Source: an uncultured Alphaproteobacteria bacterium | Lineage (GTDB): Bacteria > Pseudomonadota > Alphaproteobacteria > Rhizobiales > Ancalomicrobiaceae | Length of the DNA: 5,243 bases | NCBI GenBank assembly: GCA_937892955.1 | Contig: CALBKH010000023.1 | Coordinates: 1-5,243 of the forward strand | Direction of reading: 5' to 3' | Part shown: piece by piece, positions 1 through 5,243 of the stretch | How the letters are laid out: every line of letters starts with the position of its first letter | Position numbering within the stretch: the stretch's first letter is position 1 | Program-made: the position numbers and the translations under genes | The notes under the pieces: generated by a model | Database searches by the model: none | What the model was told of the DNA's origin: nothing | What the model saw: the letters and a program-made list of their open reading frames with translations, nothing else

Positions 1-11
1 CGGGCCGCAAC

Positions 12-43
12 TCACGAAATTCGGACGAGTCCGAATTTCGTGA
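12..43 (-). terminator. Perfect 15-bp inverted repeat, possible terminator
   Basis: Arms at 12-26 (TCACGAAATTCGGAC) and 29-43 are exact reverse complements with only GA between them, so the hairpin would have about 14 pairs and a 4-base loop. It begins 35 bases after the stop of the 161-residue gene, a fair position for a transcription terminator of that gene. No run of T follows on the minus strand, and the arm centre is unusually AT-rich for this DNA. A dispersed palindromic repeat or a protein-binding palindrome is therefore a real alternative. Confidence 0.45.
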
Positions 44-78
44 ACTCGGTATGAGATCGGACGGCGGGGCGGTCCACC

Positions 79-564
79 TCATCCGAACCGGTCGAGGACG
101 CCCAGGAAGGTGCGGTGGTCGATGTACTGCGTGCCGTCGCAGGAGAACGACATGTTGATCATGCCGTTGATCAGATTGATCGCGGCATTGCGCAGATAGA
201 GCGTCTCGTCGGCGAGGCGCAGACGGCGAAACTCACCGAGCAGGCGGCCGATGTCGGCCTCGTCGATCACGCTCGCGCGGCCGGCGTGGTCGGCATCGGG
301 AAAGCGATCGAGGAAACCCTCCGCCAACACCTCTTCGCGCACGAACTTCTCGTAACAGAAGGGATCGCGCGCGAACCAACAGGTGAGCTGGCTCGACGAA
401 TAATGGACCTTGATGTGGAACACGCCCTTACGCACCAGCAGTGTGCGGACGATCTCGTGCACGCGATCGATCGAGGTGTCGAACAGGCTCTCGGTGCGGC
501 TCTGCTCGAACAGTTGGCCGCGGATCGACGGATCGCCTTTGATCTGGAACCATCTTTCCGGCAT
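79..564 (-). CDS. Hypothetical protein, 161 aa
   Basis: I do not recognise this protein. It begins MPERWFQIKGD and ends GVLDRFG. It appears soluble: no signal peptide, membrane segment or low-complexity stretch is visible, and it carries three scattered cysteines (about residues 62, 69 and 142) that form no metal-binding pattern. The start at 564 is preferred because GGAGGA sits six bases upstream. An in-frame ATG at 651 would add 29 residues but has only a poor ribosome site, and the extra stretch is arginine-rich like a non-coding frame. The frame stays open further upstream, antisense-like, into the phoX region, which is a GC-rich artefact. The gene lies 212 bases beyond phoX with a hairpin between, so it is probably its own transcription unit. 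Mixed residue composition with many aromatic residues supports a real folded protein. Confidence 0.72.
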   Translation of the reverse strand: MPERWFQIKGDPSIRGQLFEQSRTESLFDTSIDRVHEIVRTLLVRKGVFHIKVHYSSSQLTCWFARDPFCYEKFVREEVLAEGFLDRFPDADHAGRASVIDEADIGRLLGEFRRLRLADETLYLRNAAINLINGMINMSFSCDGTQYIDHRTFLGVLDRFG

Positions 565-570
565 CGTCCA

Positions 571-576
571 TCCTCC
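571..576 (-). promoter_or_regulatory. Ribosome binding site for the 161-aa gene
   Basis: GGAGGA on the minus strand, six bases before the ATG at 564. It is the strongest Shine-Dalgarno match near any start in this window and decides for 564 over the in-frame ATG at 651. Confidence 0.7.
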
Positions 577-600
577 GCGCGTCACGATCGTCCGCGATCG

Positions 601-618
601 ATCCGGCCGACGCCGGAT
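601..618. other. Small perfect hairpin in leader of the 161-aa gene
   Basis: ATCCGGC and GCCGGAT, seven bases each, flank a CGAC loop 37 to 54 bases upstream of the start at 564. Two copies of the palindrome CGATCG (585-590 and 595-600) lie beside it. This could be leader RNA structure or an operator, but such short palindromes are common in GC-rich DNA. The rest of 565-721 shows no promoter I can name with confidence. Confidence 0.25.
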
Positions 619-721
619 GTCCACATGATCTTCGATTATCTGGCTCGCCATCGCCCGCCAGCAAGGCTCTTCCTCCCGAACGGTTCTCCCGGTCCCCGGG
701 TCGATCGATGCGCGCGACGCA

Positions 722-749
722 CGAAGGGCGACCCGAGGGCCGCCCTTCG
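722..749 (-). terminator. Hairpin after phoX, probable terminator
   Basis: CGAAGGGCG (722-730) and CGCCCTTCG (741-749) form a perfect 9-bp stem with a 10-base loop that could itself pair CCC with GGG. It starts 27 bases beyond the phoX stop codon. A T tract is lacking on the minus strand, which weakens the case for a classical intrinsic terminator, but stem, position and absence of coding support a transcript end here. Confidence 0.5.
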
Positions 750-776
750 CCGTATTCGCCGTGTGGTCGGACGCGA

Positions 777-2735
777 TCAGCCGATGGCGCCGCCGCCCTG
801 CTTGGTGATGACCATCACCGAGGGGCGCGGCGGCATGTCGGGCTCGAAATCGGGCCAACGGGTCGAGGGCGTGTCGAAGGTCGAGCCCTTCTCGTCGCCG
901 GGATGCTGGATCGCGGCGAAATAGGCCGAGTCGTCGGAATTGAACGACGGGCCGCAGAGCTCGGCGCCGCGCGGGGTCGAGAAGAACAGCTTGACCAGGG
1001 CGCGGCCGTCGCCCTCGGTGTCGGCCGCCCAGACGCCGTCGGCGATGCCGGCCTTCGGCGCACCGTCGGTGGCGATCCACAGGCGGCCCTTGCCGTCGAC
1101 GGCGACGTTGTCGGGGCAGGAGAGCCAGTCGCCGGCGCCGACCGCCGGGTGATACTTCGCTCCCTGCTCGGGCTTGGTCGGATCGCCGCCGAGCAGGAAC
1201 AGATCCCAGGTGAACTTCGTCGCGGTGTGGTCCTTGTCGGCGCCGCGGCCGCCCGGCGGGATCATCTCGACGATGTGGCCGTGCTGGTTCGCGGCGCGCG
1301 GGTTGACCCCGTTCGTCTGATCCTTCTTGCGCTTGGTGTTGTTGGTCATCACCGCGTAGACGACGCCGGTGACGAGGTTCGGCTCGATGTCCTCCGGGCG
1401 ATCCATCGGCGTCGCGCCGAGCAGGTCGGCGGCGCGACGGGCCTCGATCATCACGTCGGCCTGGGAGTGGAAGTCGTTGGCGGGGGTCAGCGGTCCCTCG
1501 CCGAAGACGATCGGCAACCAGTCGAGCGTCTTGTCGTCGTTGAAGCGGGCGACGTGGAGCGTGCCCTCGTCGAGGATGCCGAAGTTCGCCTCACGCTTCT
1601 TCGGATCGAATTTCCCCTTGGAAACGAACTTGTAGACGTAGTCGAACTGCTGGTCGTCACCGGAATAGCAGACGACGTGGCCCGACTTGTCGACCAGGGC
1701 ATGGGCGCCCTCGTGCTTGAAGCGACCGAGGGCGGTGCGCTTCACCGGCACCGAGGTCGGATCGTAGGGGTCGAATTCGACCATCCAGCCGAAGCGGTTG
1801 GCCTCGTTCGGCTCCTTCTCGACGTCGAAGCGGTCGTGGAAACGGTACCAGCCGTAGCCGACGTCGCCGGCGACGCCGAGGCGCTTGTAGGCACGCGCCT
1901 CCCTGGTCTTGCCGATGTCGCCGGCGAAGTAGTTGTTGAAGTTCTCCTCCGCCATGAGGACGGTGCCCCACGGGGTGATCGAGCCGGCGCAGTTGTTGAC
2001 GGTGCCGAGCACCTTCTTGCCGGTCGCGTCGGCCGAGGTCTTCAGGCGGTCGTGGCCGGCGGCCGGGCCCGAGATCGCGATCTCGGTGCCGACGTGGATG
2101 CGGCGGTTCATCGGGCTGTCGGCGACGACCGACCACTTGCCGGCGGCGTCGCGGACGATCTCGATGACGGTGTGGCCGTGCGCCGCCATCTCGACGTCGA
2201 CCATCTCCTTCGACTGGGTCTTCGGGGAGCGATCGGCGGCATCCGGGAACATCAGTTCGCGGTCGACGTATTCATGGTTGATGCAGAGCAGGCCGCGGGC
2301 CGGGTTCGCCGAGCCGAAGGGCAGCGGCGTGAAGCCGATGAAGTCGTTGTTGTAGCCGAACTGCTGCAGCTGCGCGGCGGCCGACTGCTTCTTCGGATCG
2401 AAGGCGGGCGCGCCCTTCACCACCGCGTCGCCCCAGCGGATCAGCACCGAGGCGTCGTAGCCCTTGGCGACGTGATGGGTGTCGTCGTAGCCGTGCGGCA
2501 GCGATTCGAAGGTGAGCGTGCCGATCGAAGCGGCCTCGGCGTTCTTGGCGAAAACCGCCGCGCCGACCGAGCCGACGAGGGCGGTGGAGGCGGCGAGCGC
2601 CGCCGAACCGCCGAGGAAGAAGCGGCGGGAAAGCGCCCGCTCGGCGACCACCGCGAAGGGCGTGTTGCCGGAATCGTTGGTGGGAACGTCGTCGCTGGCG
2701 CCTTCGACGTAGCGCGTTTCGATCTGATCGGTCAT
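777..2735 (-). CDS. phoX: PhoX-family (DUF839) alkaline phosphatase, Tat-exported
   Basis: This 652-residue protein belongs to the PhoX family, periplasmic calcium- and iron-dependent phosphatases that release phosphate from organic phosphoesters. Residues 36-43 read SRRFFLGG, a twin-arginine export motif, followed by an alanine-rich hydrophobic segment and a likely signal peptidase site after AEA (residue 68). Family hallmarks follow in order: NHEYVD near 153, the cysteine-containing block NNCAGSITPWGT at 247-258 followed directly by an EEN, HEGAHAL near 341, YSGDDQQFDYVYKF near 357, and a beta-propeller-like DNVAVDGKGRLWIATDG near 542. Length is normal for the family. The start at 2735 (MTDQIETRY) gives a usual N-terminal region before the arginines; in-frame ATGs at 2780, 2801 and 2849 add residues without a good ribosome site. 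The site at 2735 is also weak (AGGG, 11 bases away). Phosphate regulation is likely from the family, but I see no convincing Pho box. Substrate is not deducible. Confidence 0.93.
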   Translation of the reverse strand: MTDQIETRYVEGASDDVPTNDSGNTPFAVVAERALSRRFFLGGSAALAASTALVGSVGAAVFAKNAEAASIGTLTFESLPHGYDDTHHVAKGYDASVLIRWGDAVVKGAPAFDPKKQSAAAQLQQFGYNNDFIGFTPLPFGSANPARGLLCINHEYVDRELMFPDAADRSPKTQSKEMVDVEMAAHGHTVIEIVRDAAGKWSVVADSPMNRRIHVGTEIAISGPAAGHDRLKTSADATGKKVLGTVNNCAGSITPWGTVLMAEENFNNYFAGDIGKTREARAYKRLGVAGDVGYGWYRFHDRFDVEKEPNEANRFGWMVEFDPYDPTSVPVKRTALGRFKHEGAHALVDKSGHVVCYSGDDQQFDYVYKFVSKGKFDPKKREANFGILDEGTLHVARFNDDKTLDWLPIVFGEGPLTPANDFHSQADVMIEARRAADLLGATPMDRPEDIEPNLVTGVVYAVMTNNTKRKKDQTNGVNPRAANQHGHIVEMIPPGGRGADKDHTATKFTWDLFLLGGDPTKPEQGAKYHPAVGAGDWLSCPDNVAVDGKGRLWIATDGAPKAGIADGVWAADTEGDGRALVKLFFSTPRGAELCGPSFNSDDSAYFAAIQHPGDEKGSTFDTPSTRWPDFEPDMPPRPSVMVITKQGGGAIG

Positions 2736-2853
2736 GTCCGAGAATACCCTGTTCGAGCCGTGTCCGGCGGTCGGGGACATTCGATCCGCGGTTTGTATCA
2801 TCGTGATGAAGGCCGCCCGGTTCCCTTCGACGGCGAAGCCGGAAGGCACCTTC

Positions 2854-2876
2854 GGTGGCGCGGCTTCGCGCCCACC
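2854..2876 (-). terminator. Hairpin just after tfuA, possible operon end
   Basis: GGTGGCGCG and CGCGCCCACC pair with one bulged base around a four-base loop, three bases beyond the tfuA stop. Two further small inverted repeats follow (2842-2853 and 2831-2841). No T run follows. The 144-base gap 2736-2879 must hold either the end of the peptide operon, a promoter for phoX, or read-through sequence. I could not pick out a convincing -35/-10 pair in it. Confidence 0.35.
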
Positions 2877-2879
2877 GCA

Positions 2880-3626
2880 TCACGCCTCCGCAGCGGCGCG
2901 CTCGGCGGCGAGGTCGCGCAGGAAGGCGAGCCACTGGTGCGGCTCGACCATCCGCCAGGGCGGCGGCGCGGTGCGGACCGCCGGCAGTTCGGCCATGCGA
3001 TCGACCAGGACCAGCGCGTCGGCACGTTTCTGGTCGACCCGGTGGGCGCGAGCGGCGGCGACGAAGGCGCGGCGGCGCTCGTCGTCGATGGCGAGGCGGG
3101 CGGCGACCGCTTCGAAGTCGAGGTTCTTGAAGAAGATCGAGCGGGCGGCGGCGAGCGCCCCGGCGAAGAAGCCGTCGTCGATCACGCCCTCGCGCCGCAT
3201 CCGCCGCAGCGTCGCCTCGACGTTGACCAGCGCCTCGGTCAGCGACAGGTGATCCACCTCCTCCGGCCCGTGCAACTGGGCGACGTCGGCGTCGTCGTAG
3301 AGTTCGCCGCGCATGTAGCGGGCGCAGATCTCGCCGAGACCGATCATGCCATAGGCGGCGCATTCGGCGGCGCGCAGCGCCCCGAGGCTGCCGGCGCCGA
3401 GCACGGTGACGCCGTTCGCGAGCGCCCACAGGATCTCCTTGTGCCAGGGGGCGGCGACGTCCTCGTAGCGGCCGTCGACGAGGCCGATCACCGTCGCGCC
3501 CTCGACCACGGCGCGGGCGATGTCGCCCTGCGCCGCCGGTCCGCGGCAGACGATGTCGGGATGCGCGGCGAGCCGGCCGTCGACGACGAGACCGGAGAGC
3601 GTGGGGCCGACGAACAGGATCTTCAT
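2880..3626 (-). CDS. tfuA: TfuA-family protein, YcaO partner
   Basis: The 248-residue product is a TfuA-domain protein, named after a gene needed for the peptide antibiotic trifolitoxin in Rhizobium. TfuA proteins act with YcaO enzymes in backbone thioamide formation, for example in thioviridamide-type RiPPs and for the thioglycine of methyl-coenzyme M reductase; a role in sulfur delivery or in activating YcaO has been proposed. Visible hallmarks are an N-terminal strand MKILFVGPTL, GDIARAV at 34-40, the central block with DG (51-52), WHKEILWAL (61-69) and GAGSLGALRAAEC (77-89), then a helical C-terminal half typical of the family. Three cysteines are at 27, 89 and 101. The start overlaps the ycaO stop as ATGA, with GGGG five bases upstream, so translation is probably coupled. 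It appears complete and cytoplasmic. The target is inferred to be the repeat peptide encoded upstream of ycaO. Confidence 0.92.
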   Translation of the reverse strand: MKILFVGPTLSGLVVDGRLAAHPDIVCRGPAAQGDIARAVVEGATVIGLVDGRYEDVAAPWHKEILWALANGVTVLGAGSLGALRAAECAAYGMIGLGEICARYMRGELYDDADVAQLHGPEEVDHLSLTEALVNVEATLRRMRREGVIDDGFFAGALAAARSIFFKNLDFEAVAARLAIDDERRRAFVAAARAHRVDQKRADALVLVDRMAELPAVRTAPPPWRMVEPHQWLAFLRDLAAERAAAEA

Positions 3627-4876
3627 ACCAGCCCCATCATGGCGCGGACGGCGCGCGGCCCGAAGGTGCGGGCGCGGTCACCGGGCGGGTTCTCGAGATC
3701 GGGAGCGAAGACCTTGGCCACGGCGAAGTCGTTCTCGCCGGTCTCGAACGGCACGACGATCACCTCGCCGACGCCGCCACGCTTCATCCGTCCGACCATG
3801 GCGTCGATCCAGCCGATGCGCGGCCCGATCGCTTCGGGCGAGGTCACGGCATGGGGGCGCGGCGTGGCGTGGACGTAGGTGAGGAGGTCGCCGGCGAGCT
3901 TGGCGGCATAGCGGGCCGGCTCGAAGTCGTCTCGGGCGGCGGCGATGGTGGTCAGGCGCGATTGCGCCGCCTCGGTCAGGGCGCGAATGGCGGCGCGCGC
4001 CGGCTCGGGATGGCAGCCGGAGCCGGCGGTGAGGTCGAAGTGCTTCCACTTGTCCTCGTGGCCGTTGGGCACCGGCGAGATCACCGCGAAGATCACCGGG
4101 ATGCCGAGATCGGAGGTGACGTCGAAGAGGCGCAGGCGGAAACCGGCGTCGGTGACGATGCGGTCGAGGCGGGTGAGTTCGGGATCGTCGAAGGCGGCGA
4201 CGGCGACACAGCGCGCCTCGACCTGGCGATCGTCGCGCAGCGTCCACAGGGTCATCGCGTCACGCTCGATGCGTTCGGTGAGGCCGTGCAGCGTCGCTTC
4301 CCAGAAGACGTTGCCGGAGGCGAGGCCGTCGGTCGACTGCCACCAGCGCACCGGCTCGCGGCCGTCGGAGAGGACCGCCGCGTCGAGCGGCACCAGCACG
4401 GCCTCGCCGGAGACGAGATCGAGCCCCTCGATCCAGGGGAAGGCCTCGTCGTCGGCCGGCGGCGCGACGCCCTTGCGCAGCAGCATGTCGAGGCGTTGGA
4501 AGCGGCGGCCGGCGGCGCGCAGTTGCGCCGTGGTGGCGAGCACGCCGGCGCGGTCGGGGCGTTCGGCGACGGCGACCTCGATCGCCTCCATGGTGGCGGA
4601 GGCGCGCGCCGCGGCATCGTCGAGGCCCTTGCCCTGGGAGACCGCGAGGGTTCGGGCGTTGGGCCGGGTCGCCGCCCAGACCGGAATGCCGATGCTGTCG
4701 AGGCCGGTGAGGCAGGAGAGCCGCGTGATGCCGAACTCGCCGAATTTCGGCCGCATGGCCCGCACCGTGTCGTCGGGCGGACGCATGCGGTCGAAATAGA
4801 TGGACCCGTAACCGCGCGCCTCCATCTCGGCGACGTTGGACGCCAACAGGGATGCGAGACGCGCGGCAGGGATCAT
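3623..4876 (-). CDS. ycaO: YcaO-family ATP-dependent thioamidase/cyclodehydratase
   Basis: The 417-residue protein is a complete YcaO domain. YcaO enzymes use ATP to activate a peptide backbone amide for attack by a side chain (azoline formation) or by sulfide (thioamide formation). ATP/Mg-binding signatures are present: GKGLDDAAARASATMEAIE at 82-100, TDGLASGNVFWEA near 182-194 leading to ERIERDA (201-207), and ALTEAAQSRL at 299-308. The C terminus (RAVRAMMGLV) lacks the PxPxP tail seen in many azoline-forming YcaOs, and no ThiF/Ocin-type E1 partner is present. With TfuA next door this favours thioamidation; that assignment is inference. The start at 4876 has GAAGG six bases upstream and overlaps the precursor stop as ATGA. 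The end overlaps tfuA by four bases. The order precursor-ycaO-tfuA with no gaps suggests a single dedicated unit. Confidence 0.95.
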   Translation of the reverse strand: MIPAARLASLLASNVAEMEARGYGSIYFDRMRPPDDTVRAMRPKFGEFGITRLSCLTGLDSIGIPVWAATRPNARTLAVSQGKGLDDAAARASATMEAIEVAVAERPDRAGVLATTAQLRAAGRRFQRLDMLLRKGVAPPADDEAFPWIEGLDLVSGEAVLVPLDAAVLSDGREPVRWWQSTDGLASGNVFWEATLHGLTERIERDAMTLWTLRDDRQVEARCVAVAAFDDPELTRLDRIVTDAGFRLRLFDVTSDLGIPVIFAVISPVPNGHEDKWKHFDLTAGSGCHPEPARAAIRALTEAAQSRLTTIAAARDDFEPARYAAKLAGDLLTYVHATPRPHAVTSPEAIGPRIGWIDAMVGRMKRGGVGEVIVVPFETGENDFAVAKVFAPDLENPPGDRARTFGPRAVRAMMGLV

Positions 4877-5243
4877 GCGCGACCTTCGTTGCCGAAGAGC
4901 GCGTGCGAGGCGGTGGCCGAACGCACGTCGCTCATCTTCGTCTCGACGCCGAAGAGGGCGTGAGACGCCGCCTCCGAGCGCGTGTCGACGCCGAAGAGGG
5001 CGTGGGACGCCGCCTCCGAGCGCGTGTCGACGCCGAAGAGGGCGTGGGACGCCGCCTCCGAACGGGTGTCGGCACCGAAGAGGGCGTGAGACGCCGCCTC
5101 CGAGCGGATGTCGGCACCGAAGAGGGCGTGAGACGCCGCCTCCGAGCGCGTGTCGGCGCCGAAGAGGGCGTGAGACGCCGCCTCCGAGCGCGTGTCGGAA
5201 CCGTAGAGCGCATGCGACGCGGCGTCCGAGCGGGTGTCGGAGC
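4873..5243 (-). CDS. Tandem-repeat peptide, putative multi-core RiPP precursor (5' end outside window)
   Basis: An open frame runs from the window edge to a TGA at 4873-4875, giving at least 122 residues; its start lies beyond 5243. It contains eight SHAL(F/Y)G motifs. Six full 14-residue units read SHALFG-(A/V/S)-DTRSEAA; the seventh is stretched by five residues (ETKMS), and the eighth ends NEGRA-stop. The frame is judged real because differences between units fall mostly at third codon positions (Ser TCG/TCT/TCC, His CAT/CAC, Ala GCG/GCC, Gly GGT/GGC, Arg CGC/CGT), because SHAL(F/Y)G is invariant apart from one Phe-to-Tyr change, and because the stop overlaps ycaO as ATGA. There is no cysteine, and serine and threonine are plentiful. 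Position beside YcaO-TfuA suggests a precursor with many cores, comparable in principle to the repeat precursor of thiovarsolins. I do not recognise the peptide family; modification site, leader and cleavage points are unknown. A non-precursor repeat protein is possible. Confidence 0.82.
   Translation of the reverse strand, partial: SDTRSDAASHALYGSDTRSEAASHALFGADTRSEAASHALFGADIRSEAASHALFGADTRSEAASHALFGVDTRSEAASHALFGVDTRSEAASHALFGVETKMSDVRSATASHALFGNEGRA
4876..5243 (-). repeat. 42-bp in-frame tandem repeat array
   Basis: Unit boundaries, taking Ser of SHALFG as first codon, are 5217-5176, 5175-5134, 5133-5092, 5091-5050, 5049-5008, 5007-4966, then a 57-bp unit 4965-4909 and a partial unit 4908-4876. 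Units at 5049-5008 and 5007-4966 are identical over 42 bp. The outermost visible units are the most diverged, with TCG and GCG codons instead of TCT/TCC and GCC. This is the pattern expected from unequal crossing-over or gene conversion among inner copies. The partial unit at 5218-5243 shows that the array continues past the window edge. Confidence 0.95.
4883..4887 (-). promoter_or_regulatory. Ribosome binding site for ycaO inside the precursor end
   Basis: GAAGG on the minus strand, six bases before the ycaO ATG at 4876. It lies within the last codons (Glu-Gly) of the repeat peptide, which explains why the final unit departs from the repeat consensus there. It supports the 4876 start and translational coupling. 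Confidence 0.6.

Noticed and set aside
565..651. Longer start at 651 for the 161-residue gene
   Set aside because: The ATG is in frame, but purine-rich sequence lies about 20 bases away, whereas GGAGGA sits six bases before 564.
2736..2830. Pho box or sigma-70 promoter upstream of phoX
   Set aside because: A small TCATC-AC-GATGA palindrome is present, but there is no pair of CTGTCAT-like half-sites and no convincing -35/-10 combination.
2272..3429. Minus-strand open frame of 385 residues spanning the tfuA-phoX junction
   Set aside because: It is a different frame overlapping two well-supported genes and is extremely arginine-rich, as expected for a shadow.
708..3878. Plus-strand open frame of 1056 residues across phoX, tfuA and the ycaO end
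   Set aside because: It is antisense to three genes with clear family motifs, is made of low-information Gly/Ala/Arg/Val/Asp sequence, crosses gene boundaries and has no recognisable domain. Long antisense frames are common in GC-rich DNA.
3851..4963. Plus-strand open frame of 370 residues opposite ycaO
   Set aside because: It is an antisense shadow of a complete YcaO domain with all nucleotide-binding motifs, and has no motif of its own.
4957..4969. Short GGCG-N5-CGCC hairpin recurring in the repeat units as a regulatory element
   Set aside because: The four-base stem is explained by the Ala-Ala-Ser-His-Ala codons and is not kept in the outermost units, so a separate role is not supported.
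4932..5213. Minus-strand arginine-rich repeat frame (RARRRRLTPSS) over the repeat array
   Set aside because: It is another frame of the same 42-bp repeat. Unit-to-unit differences are mostly silent in the SHALFG frame, and only that frame runs open from the window edge to an ATGA overlap with ycaO.
4873..5243. CRISPR array or other non-coding tandem repeat
   Set aside because: The 42-bp units abut directly with no unique spacers, keep one open frame throughout and show codon-type variation.

Overview
The window is GC-rich DNA that looks alphaproteobacterial, perhaps Hyphomicrobiales. This rests on codon bias, a Tat-exported PhoX-type phosphatase and a TfuA homologue; the genus cannot be told. 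Every gene I can support lies on the minus strand, so reading order runs from position 5243 down to 1.

Positions 5243 to 2880 hold the main item: a three-gene cluster with the layout of a RiPP (ribosomally made, post-translationally modified peptide) pathway. It starts with the C-terminal part of a highly repetitive open frame, at least 122 residues and cut by the window edge. The frame is made of 14-residue units of the form SHALFG-x-DTRSEAA. Its stop codon overlaps the start of a YcaO-family ATP-dependent backbone cyclodehydratase/thioamidase by four bases (ATGA). The YcaO gene in turn overlaps a TfuA-family gene by four bases. YcaO with TfuA is the pair known to install backbone thioamides, so the repeat protein is most simply read as a multi-core precursor whose repeated SHALFG segments may be thioamidated. 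It has no complete in-frame start-to-stop reading in the window and is easily missed; an arginine-rich frame over the same repeats is a shadow.

Positions 2879 to 2736 are a short intergenic gap with a hairpin just after the tfuA stop. Positions 2735 to 777 encode a 652-residue PhoX/DUF839-family phosphatase with a twin-arginine signal, followed by a hairpin that may end its transcript. Positions 776 to 565 are non-coding leader. Positions 564 to 79 encode a 161-residue protein I do not recognise, followed by a perfect 15-bp inverted repeat near the window edge.

The precursor, ycaO and tfuA are very probably co-transcribed and translationally coupled. PhoX and the hypothetical gene look like separate units, and nothing in the sequence ties them to the peptide. 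No protease, transporter or further modifying enzyme lies downstream of tfuA, so such partners would have to be upstream of the window or elsewhere.
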